Source of the DNA: an uncultured Collinsella sp.
GTDB taxonomy: Bacteria > Actinomycetota > Coriobacteriia > Coriobacteriales > Coriobacteriaceae
Direction: 5' to 3'
Length of the DNA: 19,890 bases
NCBI GenBank assembly: GCA_958438955.1
Contig: CAUBTS010000029.1
Coordinates: 1-19,890, forward strand
Shown here: positions 1 to 6,064 of the stretch, piece after piece
How positions within the stretch are numbered: position 1 is the first letter of the stretch
Layout: each line of letters starts with the position of its first letter
The notes under the pieces: model-generated
Seen by the model: only the letters and a program-made list of their open reading frames with translations
What the model was told of the DNA's origin: nothing
Database searches by the model: none
Program-made: the position numbers and the translations under genes

Positions 1-2
1 CG

Positions 3-73
3 CGTCAAGTGATTTGGCAAGTTCTTGGTTAGATATTGGTCAGTTTTGGGGCAACTTTGCCAAAAGCTTGACG
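3..73. repeat. Long imperfect inverted repeat upstream of prmC
   Basis: The outer arms CGTCAAG (3-9) and CTTGACG (67-73) are perfect complements. The inner arms 13-23 (TTTGGCAAGTT) and 53-64 (AACTTTGCCAAA) pair except for one bulged T at 56. Together they give about 18 paired bases around a 29-base loop that contains two TTGGT copies. No T-run follows, so this is not a standard terminator. It could be a leader RNA structure, the end of an upstream transcript, or a small palindromic repeat element. The window starts here, so the left context is unknown. Confidence 0.55.
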
Positions 74-164
74 GATGCAGATTTAGACGTCGATGAATGA
101 ACATTTCAGGCAGGTTCCAAGCAAAAATCTGGGCTGATTCTCGATAATCGTCTTCAATCGTCCC

Positions 165-191
165 TTGCCAAGCGCTGGCCTCGCGTACAAT
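165..191 (+). promoter_or_regulatory. Possible promoter for prmC
   Basis: TTGCCA (165-170) and TACAAT (186-191) resemble sigma-70-type -35 and -10 boxes, but the 15-base spacer is short. The expected start of transcription is near 198, which leaves a leader of about 40 bases before prmC. That leader contains a good ribosome binding site, GAGGGGAGG, just before the start codon. Sequence inspection only. Confidence 0.4.
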
Positions 192-239
192 CTGCTCCGA
201 CATTCGCGCGCCGTCCGGCGCTTAAGAGGGGAGGGCCCC

Positions 240-1490
240 ATGGCAAACGAGATTTGGACCATCAAGCGTTGTCTCGAGTGGACCAAGGAGTACCTGGCCG
301 AGCGCGGCGAGGAGCACCCCCGTCTTTCTGCCGAGTGGCTGCTCTGCGCTGCCACGGGTTTGGCACGCATCGACTTATATATGCGCATGGACGAGACGCT
401 TAACGCGGCCCAACTCGAGACCATGCACGCGGCCGTTGTCCGCCGCGCTAAGGGCGAGCCGCTGCAATACATCACGGGCAGCACGCAGTTTCGCATGATT
501 GACGTCGCGTGCGCCCCCGGTGTGCTCATTCCGCGCCCCGAGACCGAGATGCTCGTCGAGGAAGTCCTCAATTATCTGGATGCCGAGGTGCTGAGCCCCG
601 AGGCTGCTGCCCGTCAGCGTGTTGAGCTGCCTTGGAACGATGAGGTCGAGGAGGCACGCAAGGCCGAGGCCGCGCTGGCAGACGAACGGGCGACCGCCGA
701 GCGCCGTGCCGCTAACCTGACGGCTGCCGATGAGGCGGCGCTAGGCGGCGACGTACTGGGCAGCCGTGCCTATGCCGAGGAACTGGCCGACCGCGAGGCC
801 GAGGAAGCCGCCGCGCAGGCAGCAGAAGCCGAAGCCGCGGAAGCCGCCGAGTCCGAGCTCGACGAATACGGCATCGCCATCGAGGGTGCCGGCCAAGAGA
901 CGGCTTCGGCTCAGGATGCCGCTGCGCCTGCCCCAGCCGAGCCCCGCACTGCCCGCGTTCTCGAGGTCGGCTGTGGCACGGGCTGCATTTCGCTCTCCCT
1001 TGCCTGGGAGCGCCGCGGCCACGTTACCTGCACCGCCACCGATATCGAGCCGCGCGCCATCGATCTGGCCACCAAAAACCGCGACGCCCTCGGCCTCACG
1101 GCAGATGAGGTTGCCTTTAGCCTCACCAACCTGGTGAGTTCCATTCCCCGCGAAGAGTGGGGCACCTTCGACGTGCTTGTCTCCAACCCACCTTACATCC
1201 CGACCGGCGTCATGCGTTCGCTGCCGCACGAGGTCAAGGACTTTGAGCCCGACCTGGCGCTCGAGGGCGGCGCCGACGGCCTCGATATCTTCCGCCGCCT
1301 GCTCAATGCGGCGCCTTACATGCTGCGCGCCGGCGGCCTGTTTGCCTGCGAGCTCTACGAGGGTGCCCTCGATGCCGCGGCCGAGCTCTGTCGCCAGGCG
1401 GGCCTTTCGGACGTGCGTATCGTCCACGACCTCACCGATCGTCCCCGCATCGTTCGAGCCATCGTCACCGAGCCCAAACAGCGTATTTAA
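240..1490 (+). CDS. prmC: Peptide chain release factor N5-glutamine methyltransferase with large internal insertion
   Basis: PrmC uses S-adenosylmethionine to methylate the glutamine of the GGQ motif of release factors RF1 and RF2 in the cytoplasm, which speeds peptide release. The 416-aa product shows an N-terminal helical domain ending in IPRPETE (97-103), the SAM-binding motif VLEVGCGTG (240-248) and the catalytic NPPY (316-319). Family members are usually near 280 aa. The extra length lies almost entirely between IPRPETE and the SAM motif, where about 115 residues rich in Ala and Glu (roughly 117-236) are inserted in frame. The ATG at 240 was chosen because GAGGGGAGG sits just upstream. 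A longer reading from a TTG at 165 would start inside the putative promoter. In many bacteria prfA lies directly upstream; here the upstream 239 bases are non-coding. Confidence 0.93.
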   Translation: MANEIWTIKRCLEWTKEYLAERGEEHPRLSAEWLLCAATGLARIDLYMRMDETLNAAQLETMHAAVVRRAKGEPLQYITGSTQFRMIDVACAPGVLIPRPETEMLVEEVLNYLDAEVLSPEAAARQRVELPWNDEVEEARKAEAALADERATAERRAANLTAADEAALGGDVLGSRAYAEELADREAEEAAAQAAEAEAAEAAESELDEYGIAIEGAGQETASAQDAAAPAPAEPRTARVLEVGCGTGCISLSLAWERRGHVTCTATDIEPRAIDLATKNRDALGLTADEVAFSLTNLVSSIPREEWGTFDVLVSNPPYIPTGVMRSLPHEVKDFEPDLALEGGADGLDIFRRLLNAAPYMLRAGGLFACELYEGALDAAAELCRQAGLSDVRIVHDLTDRPRIVRAIVTEPKQRI

Positions 1491-1523
1491 GCTGAACAAA
1501 TAGACATTTGCGCAAGTTTGTCC

Positions 1524-1556
1524 TTGCAATATACCGTAAAACTTCTACTATAGAAG
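1524..1556 (+). promoter_or_regulatory. Toxin-antitoxin promoter with overlapping palindromic operator
   Basis: TTGCAA (1524-1529) and TACTAT (1546-1551) are separated by 16 bases and form a plausible promoter. A perfect inverted repeat, CTTCTA-CTA-TAGAAG (1542-1556), covers the -10 box and runs into the ribosome binding site AGAAGGAG. An operator over the -10 box fits the known habit of antitoxins that repress their own operon. A second palindrome, TTGCGCAA (1508-1515), lies just upstream and could be an accessory site or an alternative -35 region. Confidence 0.6.
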
Positions 1557-1565
1557 GAGAAAGGT

Positions 1566-1961
1566 ATGTCAAATCAGCTGCATCGGTACCGTATCGTGCT
1601 TGATTACATTGAACCTTGGCTTGATGAGCAGGATGAAGCTACGCTGAAGCAGATTTATGCAGACCTTTTGGTGCTCGAGAAGGAAGGTCCCAGCCTTGGT
1701 CGTCCGCTGGTTGACCGCGTAAAGGGCTCGAAGCTTCATCATTTAAAGGAGCTGAGAGTGACGTCGTGTGGTGGGCAGGTGATTCGCATCCTCTTCGCCT
1801 TTGACCCCAAGCGCCAGGCGGTATTGCTATTGGCGGGTGATAAGTCGCGAGCGGGATCGTCAAGGGCAAAATGGAACGGTTGGTATGCGATCAACATTCC
1901 AAGGGCCGAGCAAATATACCGTCGCCACGTAAGGAGGCTCGATCGAGATGGAACTGCATGA
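1566..1961 (+). CDS. HigB/RelE-superfamily (Gp49-like) toxin
   Basis: The 131-aa product fits the phage-derived Gp49-like/HigB toxin family. These proteins are mRNA interferases of the RelE fold that cut mRNA, usually on the ribosome. The recognisable parts are the N-terminal helical stretch, the segment GPSLGRPLVDRVKGSKLHHL (about 39-58), the strand IRILFAFDPKRQAVLLL (about 73-89) and a C-terminal helix rich in Arg and His (IYRRHVRRLDRDG). ATG 1566 follows AGAAGGAG at a suitable distance. The 3' end overlaps the antitoxin start by 14 bases, so the two are translationally coupled. Toxin-first order is typical of the higBA type. Family assignment is by pattern recognition, and activity is inferred. 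Confidence 0.85.
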   Translation: MSNQLHRYRIVLDYIEPWLDEQDEATLKQIYADLLVLEKEGPSLGRPLVDRVKGSKLHHLKELRVTSCGGQVIRILFAFDPKRQAVLLLAGDKSRAGSSRAKWNGWYAINIPRAEQIYRRHVRRLDRDGTA

Positions 1962-2250
1962 GTATATGGAATCTCGCGGGATAACACGCGACTCCATTAC
2001 CGCCGAGCAGGAGAGGACTCGCGATCGTATCGAAGCCTATAAGCTTGCTCAGATTCGCAGGTTAAAAGATCTAACACAGGCGTCGGTCGCCCAGTCGATG
2101 GGCGTTTCTCAAAAACGTGTATCCGAGCTCGAGCGTGGGGAGTTGGGTTCGATGAGGCTCGACACGCTGAGCAGGTACGCAGAGAGCCTCGGCGGAAAAC
2201 TGGTTGCAAGCATCGAGTTTCCCGATCGTACCGTTACGCTTGCGCGCTAA
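1948..2250 (+). CDS. XRE-family HigA-like antitoxin
   Basis: This 100-aa protein contains an XRE helix-turn-helix (about 37-72: IRRLKDLTQASVAQSMGVSQ, then RVSELERGELGSMRLDTLSR) followed by a short C-terminal segment (SLGGKLVASIEFPDRTVTL) common in HigA-like antitoxins that pair with Gp49-like toxins. It should bind and neutralise the upstream toxin and repress the shared promoter through the palindrome at 1542-1556. The start ATG 1948 is preceded by AAGGAGG at 1931-1937, which lies inside the toxin gene. The N-terminal 35 residues are helical and charged and may take part in toxin contact. No terminator with a T-run was seen after the stop codon. Confidence 0.88.
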   Translation: MELHEYMESRGITRDSITAEQERTRDRIEAYKLAQIRRLKDLTQASVAQSMGVSQKRVSELERGELGSMRLDTLSRYAESLGGKLVASIEFPDRTVTLAR

Positions 2251-2398
2251 AAATCTTCAATTAACCCCCTCACTTTCACCGACTACTAGAGCCGCTCACC
2301 AAACCAACATGCGCTCTGGGCAAATAGGTTGAACGTTTCGTGCGAGAATGCCCCACAGTAAACAAACTTGCACCAGAGCGTAAGGGGCTGGCATACAC
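2251..2398 (+). other. Intergenic region with a long-range inverted repeat before sua5
   Basis: CGCTCTGG (2312-2319) and CCAGAGCG (2373-2380) are perfect complements 53 bases apart. A competing pair, GGGCA (2318-2322) with TGCCC (2349-2353), shares bases with the first. The right arm ends two bases before the sua5 ribosome binding site AAGGGG (2382-2387). No convincing promoter was found. TTGAAC at 2329 could be a -35 box but lacks a matching -10. An 8-base match of this kind could also arise by chance. Confidence 0.3.
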
Positions 2399-3142
2399 AT
2401 GCAGACGGTCTATCGGGTATACGAGGGAACGCGCGAGCCGCATCGGCTTGCCGTCGAGCGCACGGCCGAGGTGCTCGGCTGCGGCGGCCTGGCCTTGATC
2501 CCGACCGAGACCGTCTACGGTGTCGCCGTGGCAGTCAACGCCTTCTCGGACGCCGTGCCCCAAGATACAAGCGAATTCCCATCGTGGCCGCGCGATCCGC
2601 AGGCTGCCGTCAACGGTGCCGCAGTCCCTGCGCTTGGCACCGGCTATCGACGTATCTTCACTCTCAAGCAACGTGAACTCACACAAACCGTTGCTTGGCT
2701 GGTCGATGGCGTCGAAGCGCTCGACTGCTATGGCGTGGACATCCCCGAAGAGGCTCGTGTGCTCGCGCGACGATGCTGGCCGGGAGCCCTGACTATCGTG
2801 ATTAAGGCAGCCCCCTGCGTGCCGACCTTTATGCGCGCTGCCGACGACACCGTGGCCCTGCGCGCTTCGGCCTCTCCCGTGGTCCAAGCGCTCATTCGCG
2901 CCTGCGGCAGTCCCCTTGCCTGCACGAGCGCCAACACGCACGGCGCGCCCTCGCCGGCAAGCTTTGCCGCCGTCGAGGGTCGCATCCTGGAGGGGGTCGA
3001 TGTTGCCGTCGATGCCGGTGAGACCCCGTGTCGCGACGCCTCGACCATCGTGTCGTTCCAGCGCGGCGGGCTCCAGATCCTGCGCCAAGGCGCACTTCCC
3101 GCATCAGAGATCGAACGGGTCCTGTCCGACCCGATGCAATAG
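2399..3142 (+). CDS. Threonylcarbamoyl-AMP synthase (Sua5/YrdC family)
   Basis: Sua5/YrdC (TsaC) enzymes make threonylcarbamoyl-AMP from threonine, bicarbonate and ATP, the first step of t6A37 modification of ANN-decoding tRNAs. The 247-aa product has PTETVYG (35-41), CWPGALTIVI (from 126), CTSAN (175-179) and RDASTIVSF, all hallmarks of the YrdC fold. Two features are odd. About 30 extra residues (roughly 52-83) lie between the PTETVYG strand and the conserved IF.xK segment. The usual KGRP motif reads KQRE (90-93), keeping the Lys and Arg but losing the Gly and Pro. The length is between stand-alone YrdC (about 190 aa) and two-domain Sua5 (about 340 aa), and no Sua5 C-terminal domain is evident. 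ATG 2399 follows AAGGGG. glpK begins 13 bases after the stop, suggesting co-transcription. Confidence 0.85.
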   Translation: MQTVYRVYEGTREPHRLAVERTAEVLGCGGLALIPTETVYGVAVAVNAFSDAVPQDTSEFPSWPRDPQAAVNGAAVPALGTGYRRIFTLKQRELTQTVAWLVDGVEALDCYGVDIPEEARVLARRCWPGALTIVIKAAPCVPTFMRAADDTVALRASASPVVQALIRACGSPLACTSANTHGAPSPASFAAVEGRILEGVDVAVDAGETPCRDASTIVSFQRGGLQILRQGALPASEIERVLSDPMQ

Positions 3143-3155
3143 AAAGGTGTAAGCG

Positions 3156-4697
3156 ATGTCGTTGAATCTGGGCAGCCTGGGCATGGAAGATGCCTCGTTT
3201 AACTTTGGCGGTTCCTACATCATGGCGCTCGACTGCGGCACCACCTCGGTACTTGCGACCATCGTCGACGAGTATGGATGCATCGTCGCGCAGGCACGTC
3301 GCAGCGTCAAAACGAGTTTTCCGCGTCCCGGTTGGGTAGAGCAAGACCCCATGACGGTCCTTGCCAGCCAGATTGCCGTCATGATGGAGGTTCAGTTTAA
3401 GAGCGGCATCCATTCTGACCGCATCGCCGCCATCGGCATCTCCAACCAGCGCGAGACCACGGTGGTCTGGGACCGCGTGAGCGGCCAGCCCATCTATAAC
3501 GCCATCGTATGGCAGTGCCGTCGTACCGCGCCGGCGATCGACGCGTTGGTTGAACAGGGTTGCGAGGAGCTGGTGCGCTCCCGCACGGGACTCACGCTTG
3601 ACCCGTATTTCTCGGCCTCCAAGGTGCAGTGGATTCTCGACAACGTCGACGGCGCACGCGAGAGCGCGGCGGCGGGCGACCTCATGTTTGGCACCATCGA
3701 CACCTGGCTCATCTACAACCTCACCGGCGGCCAGGTCTTTGCCACCGACTACACCAATGCCAGCCGCACGGCACTCTTTAATATCCATACGCTCGATTGG
3801 GACGACGACCTGCTAGCGCTCTTTGCCGTTCCACGTTCCATGATGCCCGAGGTTCGCTGGAGCTCGGGCGACTACGGCCGCGTCGCGAGCGACATCATGA
3901 CCAACATGCCGCCCATCATGGGCGTGGCGGGTGACCAACAGGCGTCGCTGTTCGGCCACTGCTGTTTCCGTCCCGGCCAGACCAAAAACACCTATGGCAC
4001 GGGCTGCTTTATGCTCATGAACACCGGCGACGAGATCGTCGAATCCAAGAATGGCCTGGTCTCCACCATCGGTATCGCTGCGGACGGCAAAGTCAGCTAT
4101 GCGCTCGAGGGCTCTATTTTTGCCGCCGGCTCAACGATGAACTGGCTTCGCAACAACATGGGCATCATCTCGAGCGTGAGCGAGTCGGCACAACTCGCCG
4201 CTTCGATTAGCGACAACGAGGGCTGCTACTTCGTTCCCGCCTTTGCGGGTTTGGGTGCTCCCTGGTGGGACCCGCATGCCCGCGGTATCGTGTGCGGTCT
4301 GACCGGCGCCTCGAGCCGTGCGACCATCGTACGTGCCGCCTGCGAATCCATGGCATATCAGAGCTACGACGTGCTGCGCGCCATGGAGCAGGACGTGGGG
4401 CTTTCGATCGAGCGCCTGTCTGTCGATGGCGGTGCCTCGCGCAACGAGTTCATCATGCAATTCCAGGCCGACCTGCTGGATATCCCCGTGCTGCAATGCG
4501 AGACGGTGGAGACCACGGCAATCGGTGCCGCGTACTTGGCGGGTCTTGCCGTCGGCTATTGGGAAGACCTGGAAGAGCTGGAGCAAAATGCCCAGATCGT
4601 TAGGACCTTCCTTCCCCACATGTCCGCCGAGCGCCGCGAGCAAAACCTTGCGGGCTGGCGTGATGCAGTCAGGCGCTCGCTCAGCACCTCACAGTAG
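3156..4697 (+). CDS. glpK: Glycerol kinase (FGGY family)
   Basis: GlpK phosphorylates glycerol to sn-glycerol 3-phosphate with ATP in the cytoplasm. The 513-aa product matches the family along its whole length: NQRET with WQCRRT (glycerol-contacting Arg, Glu and Trp), DPYFSASK, DYTNASRT, GDQQASLFG (catalytic Asp), NTYGTGCFML, GLGAPWWDP and DGGASRNEF. The N-terminal phosphate loop is unusual: the standard DQGTTSSR reads DCGTTSVL (26-33), so the Gln becomes Cys and the Ser-Arg becomes Val-Leu. About 15 extra residues precede the first strand compared with E. coli. ATG 3156 has the ribosome binding site AGAAAGGTG. No glpF or glpD is nearby, so glycerol uptake and oxidation must be encoded elsewhere. 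The glycerol-binding residues are kept, so glycerol remains the likely substrate. Confidence 0.92.
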   Translation: MSLNLGSLGMEDASFNFGGSYIMALDCGTTSVLATIVDEYGCIVAQARRSVKTSFPRPGWVEQDPMTVLASQIAVMMEVQFKSGIHSDRIAAIGISNQRETTVVWDRVSGQPIYNAIVWQCRRTAPAIDALVEQGCEELVRSRTGLTLDPYFSASKVQWILDNVDGARESAAAGDLMFGTIDTWLIYNLTGGQVFATDYTNASRTALFNIHTLDWDDDLLALFAVPRSMMPEVRWSSGDYGRVASDIMTNMPPIMGVAGDQQASLFGHCCFRPGQTKNTYGTGCFMLMNTGDEIVESKNGLVSTIGIAADGKVSYALEGSIFAAGSTMNWLRNNMGIISSVSESAQLAASISDNEGCYFVPAFAGLGAPWWDPHARGIVCGLTGASSRATIVRAACESMAYQSYDVLRAMEQDVGLSIERLSVDGGASRNEFIMQFQADLLDIPVLQCETVETTAIGAAYLAGLAVGYWEDLEELEQNAQIVRTFLPHMSAERREQNLAGWRDAVRRSLSTSQ

Positions 4698-4730
4698 GGC
4701 TGCGATGGGCTGCTCGATACAACAAACCGC

Positions 4731-4797
4731 TAAACTAATGCATGGCGTGCGGCGGCAACATTGCTGCACGCCTTGTCAGCAAGGCCGTTTTGCGGCC
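4731..4797 (+). promoter_or_regulatory. upp leader with two hairpins
   Basis: The 123-base gap between glpK and upp contains two stem-loops. The first pairs GGCGTGC (4744-4750) with GCACGCC (4766-4772), with an inner GCAA/TTGC helix. The second pairs GGCCG (4783-4787) with CGGCC (4793-4797) around TTTTG. The second lies five bases before the upp ribosome binding site GAAAGGGG (4803-4810). TAAACT at 4731-4736 is a possible -10 box with no good -35. The hairpins could form a leader RNA controlling upp, or terminate or process the glpK transcript; neither is followed by a clean T-run. Confidence 0.4.
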
Positions 4798-4820
4798 GCA
4801 ACGAAAGGGGCAATCAATCC

Positions 4821-5468
4821 ATGACCGTCACCTACGATGCGTCCCGTGTGACGCTTGTCGATCACCCGCTCGTCCAGCACAAGCTGTCGATCCTGCGCGA
4901 CAAAAACACCGGCACCAACCAGTTCCGTCAGCTCGTGCGCGAACTCGCACTTTTTGACGGCTACGAGGCCATGCGCGACCTGCCTATGGAAGACGTCGAG
5001 GTCGAGACCCCCATCACTACCGCCACGTTCAAACAGCTTGCCGGCAAAAAGCTCGCCATCGTGCCCATCCTGCGTGCGGGCCTTGGCATGGTCGACGGCA
5101 TCCTCGACCTGGTGCCCTCCGCTCGCGTGGGCCACATCGGCATGGAGCGCGACGAGGTCACCCACGAGCCGCACGAGTATTACTGCAAGATGCCCAAGGA
5201 TATCGACCAGCGCATCTGCCTGGTCGTCGACCCCATGCTCGCCACGGGCGGTTCGGCCGAGATGGCCATTAGCTACCTGCGCGAGCGCGGTGTCAAGGAC
5301 ATCCGCATGCTGTGCATCGTCGCGGCCCCCGAGGGCCTCAAGTCGCTGACTGAGAAGGACCCTGATGTGCATATCTATACCTGCGCCATCGACGACCATC
5401 TCAACGAGGCTGCCTACATCGTTCCCGGCCTGGGCGACGCCGGCGACCGCATCTACGGCACGCTCTAG
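4821..5468 (+). CDS. upp: Uracil phosphoribosyltransferase
   Basis: Upp converts uracil and PRPP to UMP and pyrophosphate in pyrimidine salvage. The 215-aa product is close to the usual 208-210 aa. It shows VPILRAGLGMVDG (about 79-91), the PRPP-binding loop VVDPMLATGGS (about 136-146), AAPEG and the C-terminal uracil-binding GDAGDRIYGT. ATG 4821 is preceded by GAAAGGGG at a spacing of 10 bases. A longer in-frame start at TTG 4761 would add 20 residues and fall inside the first leader hairpin, so it was rejected. Its position directly before the ATP synthase operon matches the order in Bacillus. A 281-base non-coding stretch and a separate promoter suggest the two are not one transcription unit here. 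Confidence 0.95.
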   Translation: MTVTYDASRVTLVDHPLVQHKLSILRDKNTGTNQFRQLVRELALFDGYEAMRDLPMEDVEVETPITTATFKQLAGKKLAIVPILRAGLGMVDGILDLVPSARVGHIGMERDEVTHEPHEYYCKMPKDIDQRICLVVDPMLATGGSAEMAISYLRERGVKDIRMLCIVAAPEGLKSLTEKDPDVHIYTCAIDDHLNEAAYIVPGLGDAGDRIYGTL

Positions 5469-5660
5469 TCGCTGGGCTAAGATGGCCGCGGCTGCAAATA
5501 CGAAGAAACGGTGCGCGCGGACGAACAAAAGGCGACCGCGCGCACTCCTGTTAACGGACGTTTTGCCCTGCAGGGTTCGAGAAAAACGTATTACCGTACC
5601 TGCGGCATAAAGAAGGTCTTAAGAAAACGAACAGGTGCGTATTAACCGATGCTTTTTCGG
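5469..5660. other. Structured non-coding region between upp and the atp promoter
   Basis: No supported gene lies here. A perfect 10-bp inverted repeat, GTGCGCGCGG (5511-5520) with CCGCGCGCAC (5536-5545), has a 15-base loop. A second repeat pairs ACGTTTT (5558-5564) with AAAACGT (5583-5589) around the palindrome CCCTGCAGGG (5566-5575). Near-identical copies CGTATTACCG (5587-5596) and CGTATTAACCG (5638-5648) are 51 bases apart. A third small hairpin pairs AACCG (5644-5648) with CGGTT (5658-5662). The first hairpin could end upp transcription but lacks a T-run. No known riboswitch pattern was recognised. Confidence 0.5.
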
Positions 5661-5688
5661 TTGTACTTTAGCGATTGGCTCGTACAAT
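5661..5688 (+). promoter_or_regulatory. Promoter of the ATP synthase operon
   Basis: TTGTAC (5661-5666) and TACAAT (5683-5688) are separated by 16 bases and are the best promoter-like pair in the window. Transcription would begin near 5695, giving a leader of about 55 bases before atpI. No other promoter of this quality was seen within the atp genes. Confidence 0.65.
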
Positions 5689-5749
5689 AGTCACCAATGT
5701 TTGGCGGGAACTGTTCTGTGAAGCGTTAAAAAGGAAAGTGAGGACGCCA

Positions 5750-6061
5750 GTGTTTCAGATAGCCGATCTGCTCGCTATCGTTGCAGGCGCCATCGCGGGC
5801 GCAATTGCCTTCCTTCCCTTTGTCTTTACGCTCAAGCCGGTTCTTGACGATAAACAGAATGCGGACATGCTCAAGGGTATGGTGAGTCTGGCGGTCTCGG
5901 CAATCGCCCTGCTCGTCTTTACCTTGGTTGTGTTTGTGTTGTTCGGAGAGGCATTTCGCATGTTCCTCTTGGGCGAGGCGATCGGCTTCGTGGCCTTTAT
6001 GGCCGCCTGCACGGTTCGCGTCGCCAAGGCGCTGCGAGATCCTCATGAGGTCGAAAGGTAA
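5750..6061 (+). CDS. atpI: AtpI-like small membrane protein at the head of the atp operon
   Basis: This product of about 103 aa has three hydrophobic segments: roughly 6-28 (LLAIVAGAIAGAIAFLPFVF), 45-68 (MVSLAVSAIALLVFTLVVFV) and 73-92 (MFLLGEAIGFVAFMAACTV). AtpI is a membrane protein found first in many atp operons and thought to help assemble the c-ring or bring in magnesium. The name rests on position and topology rather than strong sequence similarity. GTG 5750 was chosen because AAGGAAAGTGAGG lies just upstream. GTG 5738 is an alternative. A TTG at 5675 lies inside the promoter and is unlikely. atpB starts three bases after the stop codon. Confidence 0.7.
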   Translation: MFQIADLLAIVAGAIAGAIAFLPFVFTLKPVLDDKQNADMLKGMVSLAVSAIALLVFTLVVFVLFGEAFRMFLLGEAIGFVAFMAACTVRVAKALRDPHEVER

Positions 6062-6064
6062 GTC

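Noticed and set aside
165..239. Longer prmC starting from TTG 165
   Set aside because: The added residues overlap the likely promoter and have no family match; ATG 240 has a far better ribosome binding site.
741..1529. Minus-strand open frame opposite prmC
   Set aside because: It is an antisense reading of a clear prmC gene, with low-complexity composition caused by the Ala/Glu-rich insert.
5511..5545. Intrinsic terminator for upp
   Set aside because: The stem is perfect, but no T-run follows it within the expected distance, so it is listed only as an inverted repeat.
5365..5610. Small open frame across the upp 3' end
   Set aside because: It overlaps upp in another frame for over 100 bases and has no domain match or clear start site.
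5675..5749. Longer atpI from TTG 5675
   Set aside because: This start lies inside the -35/-10 region of the atp promoter and would precede the expected transcription start.
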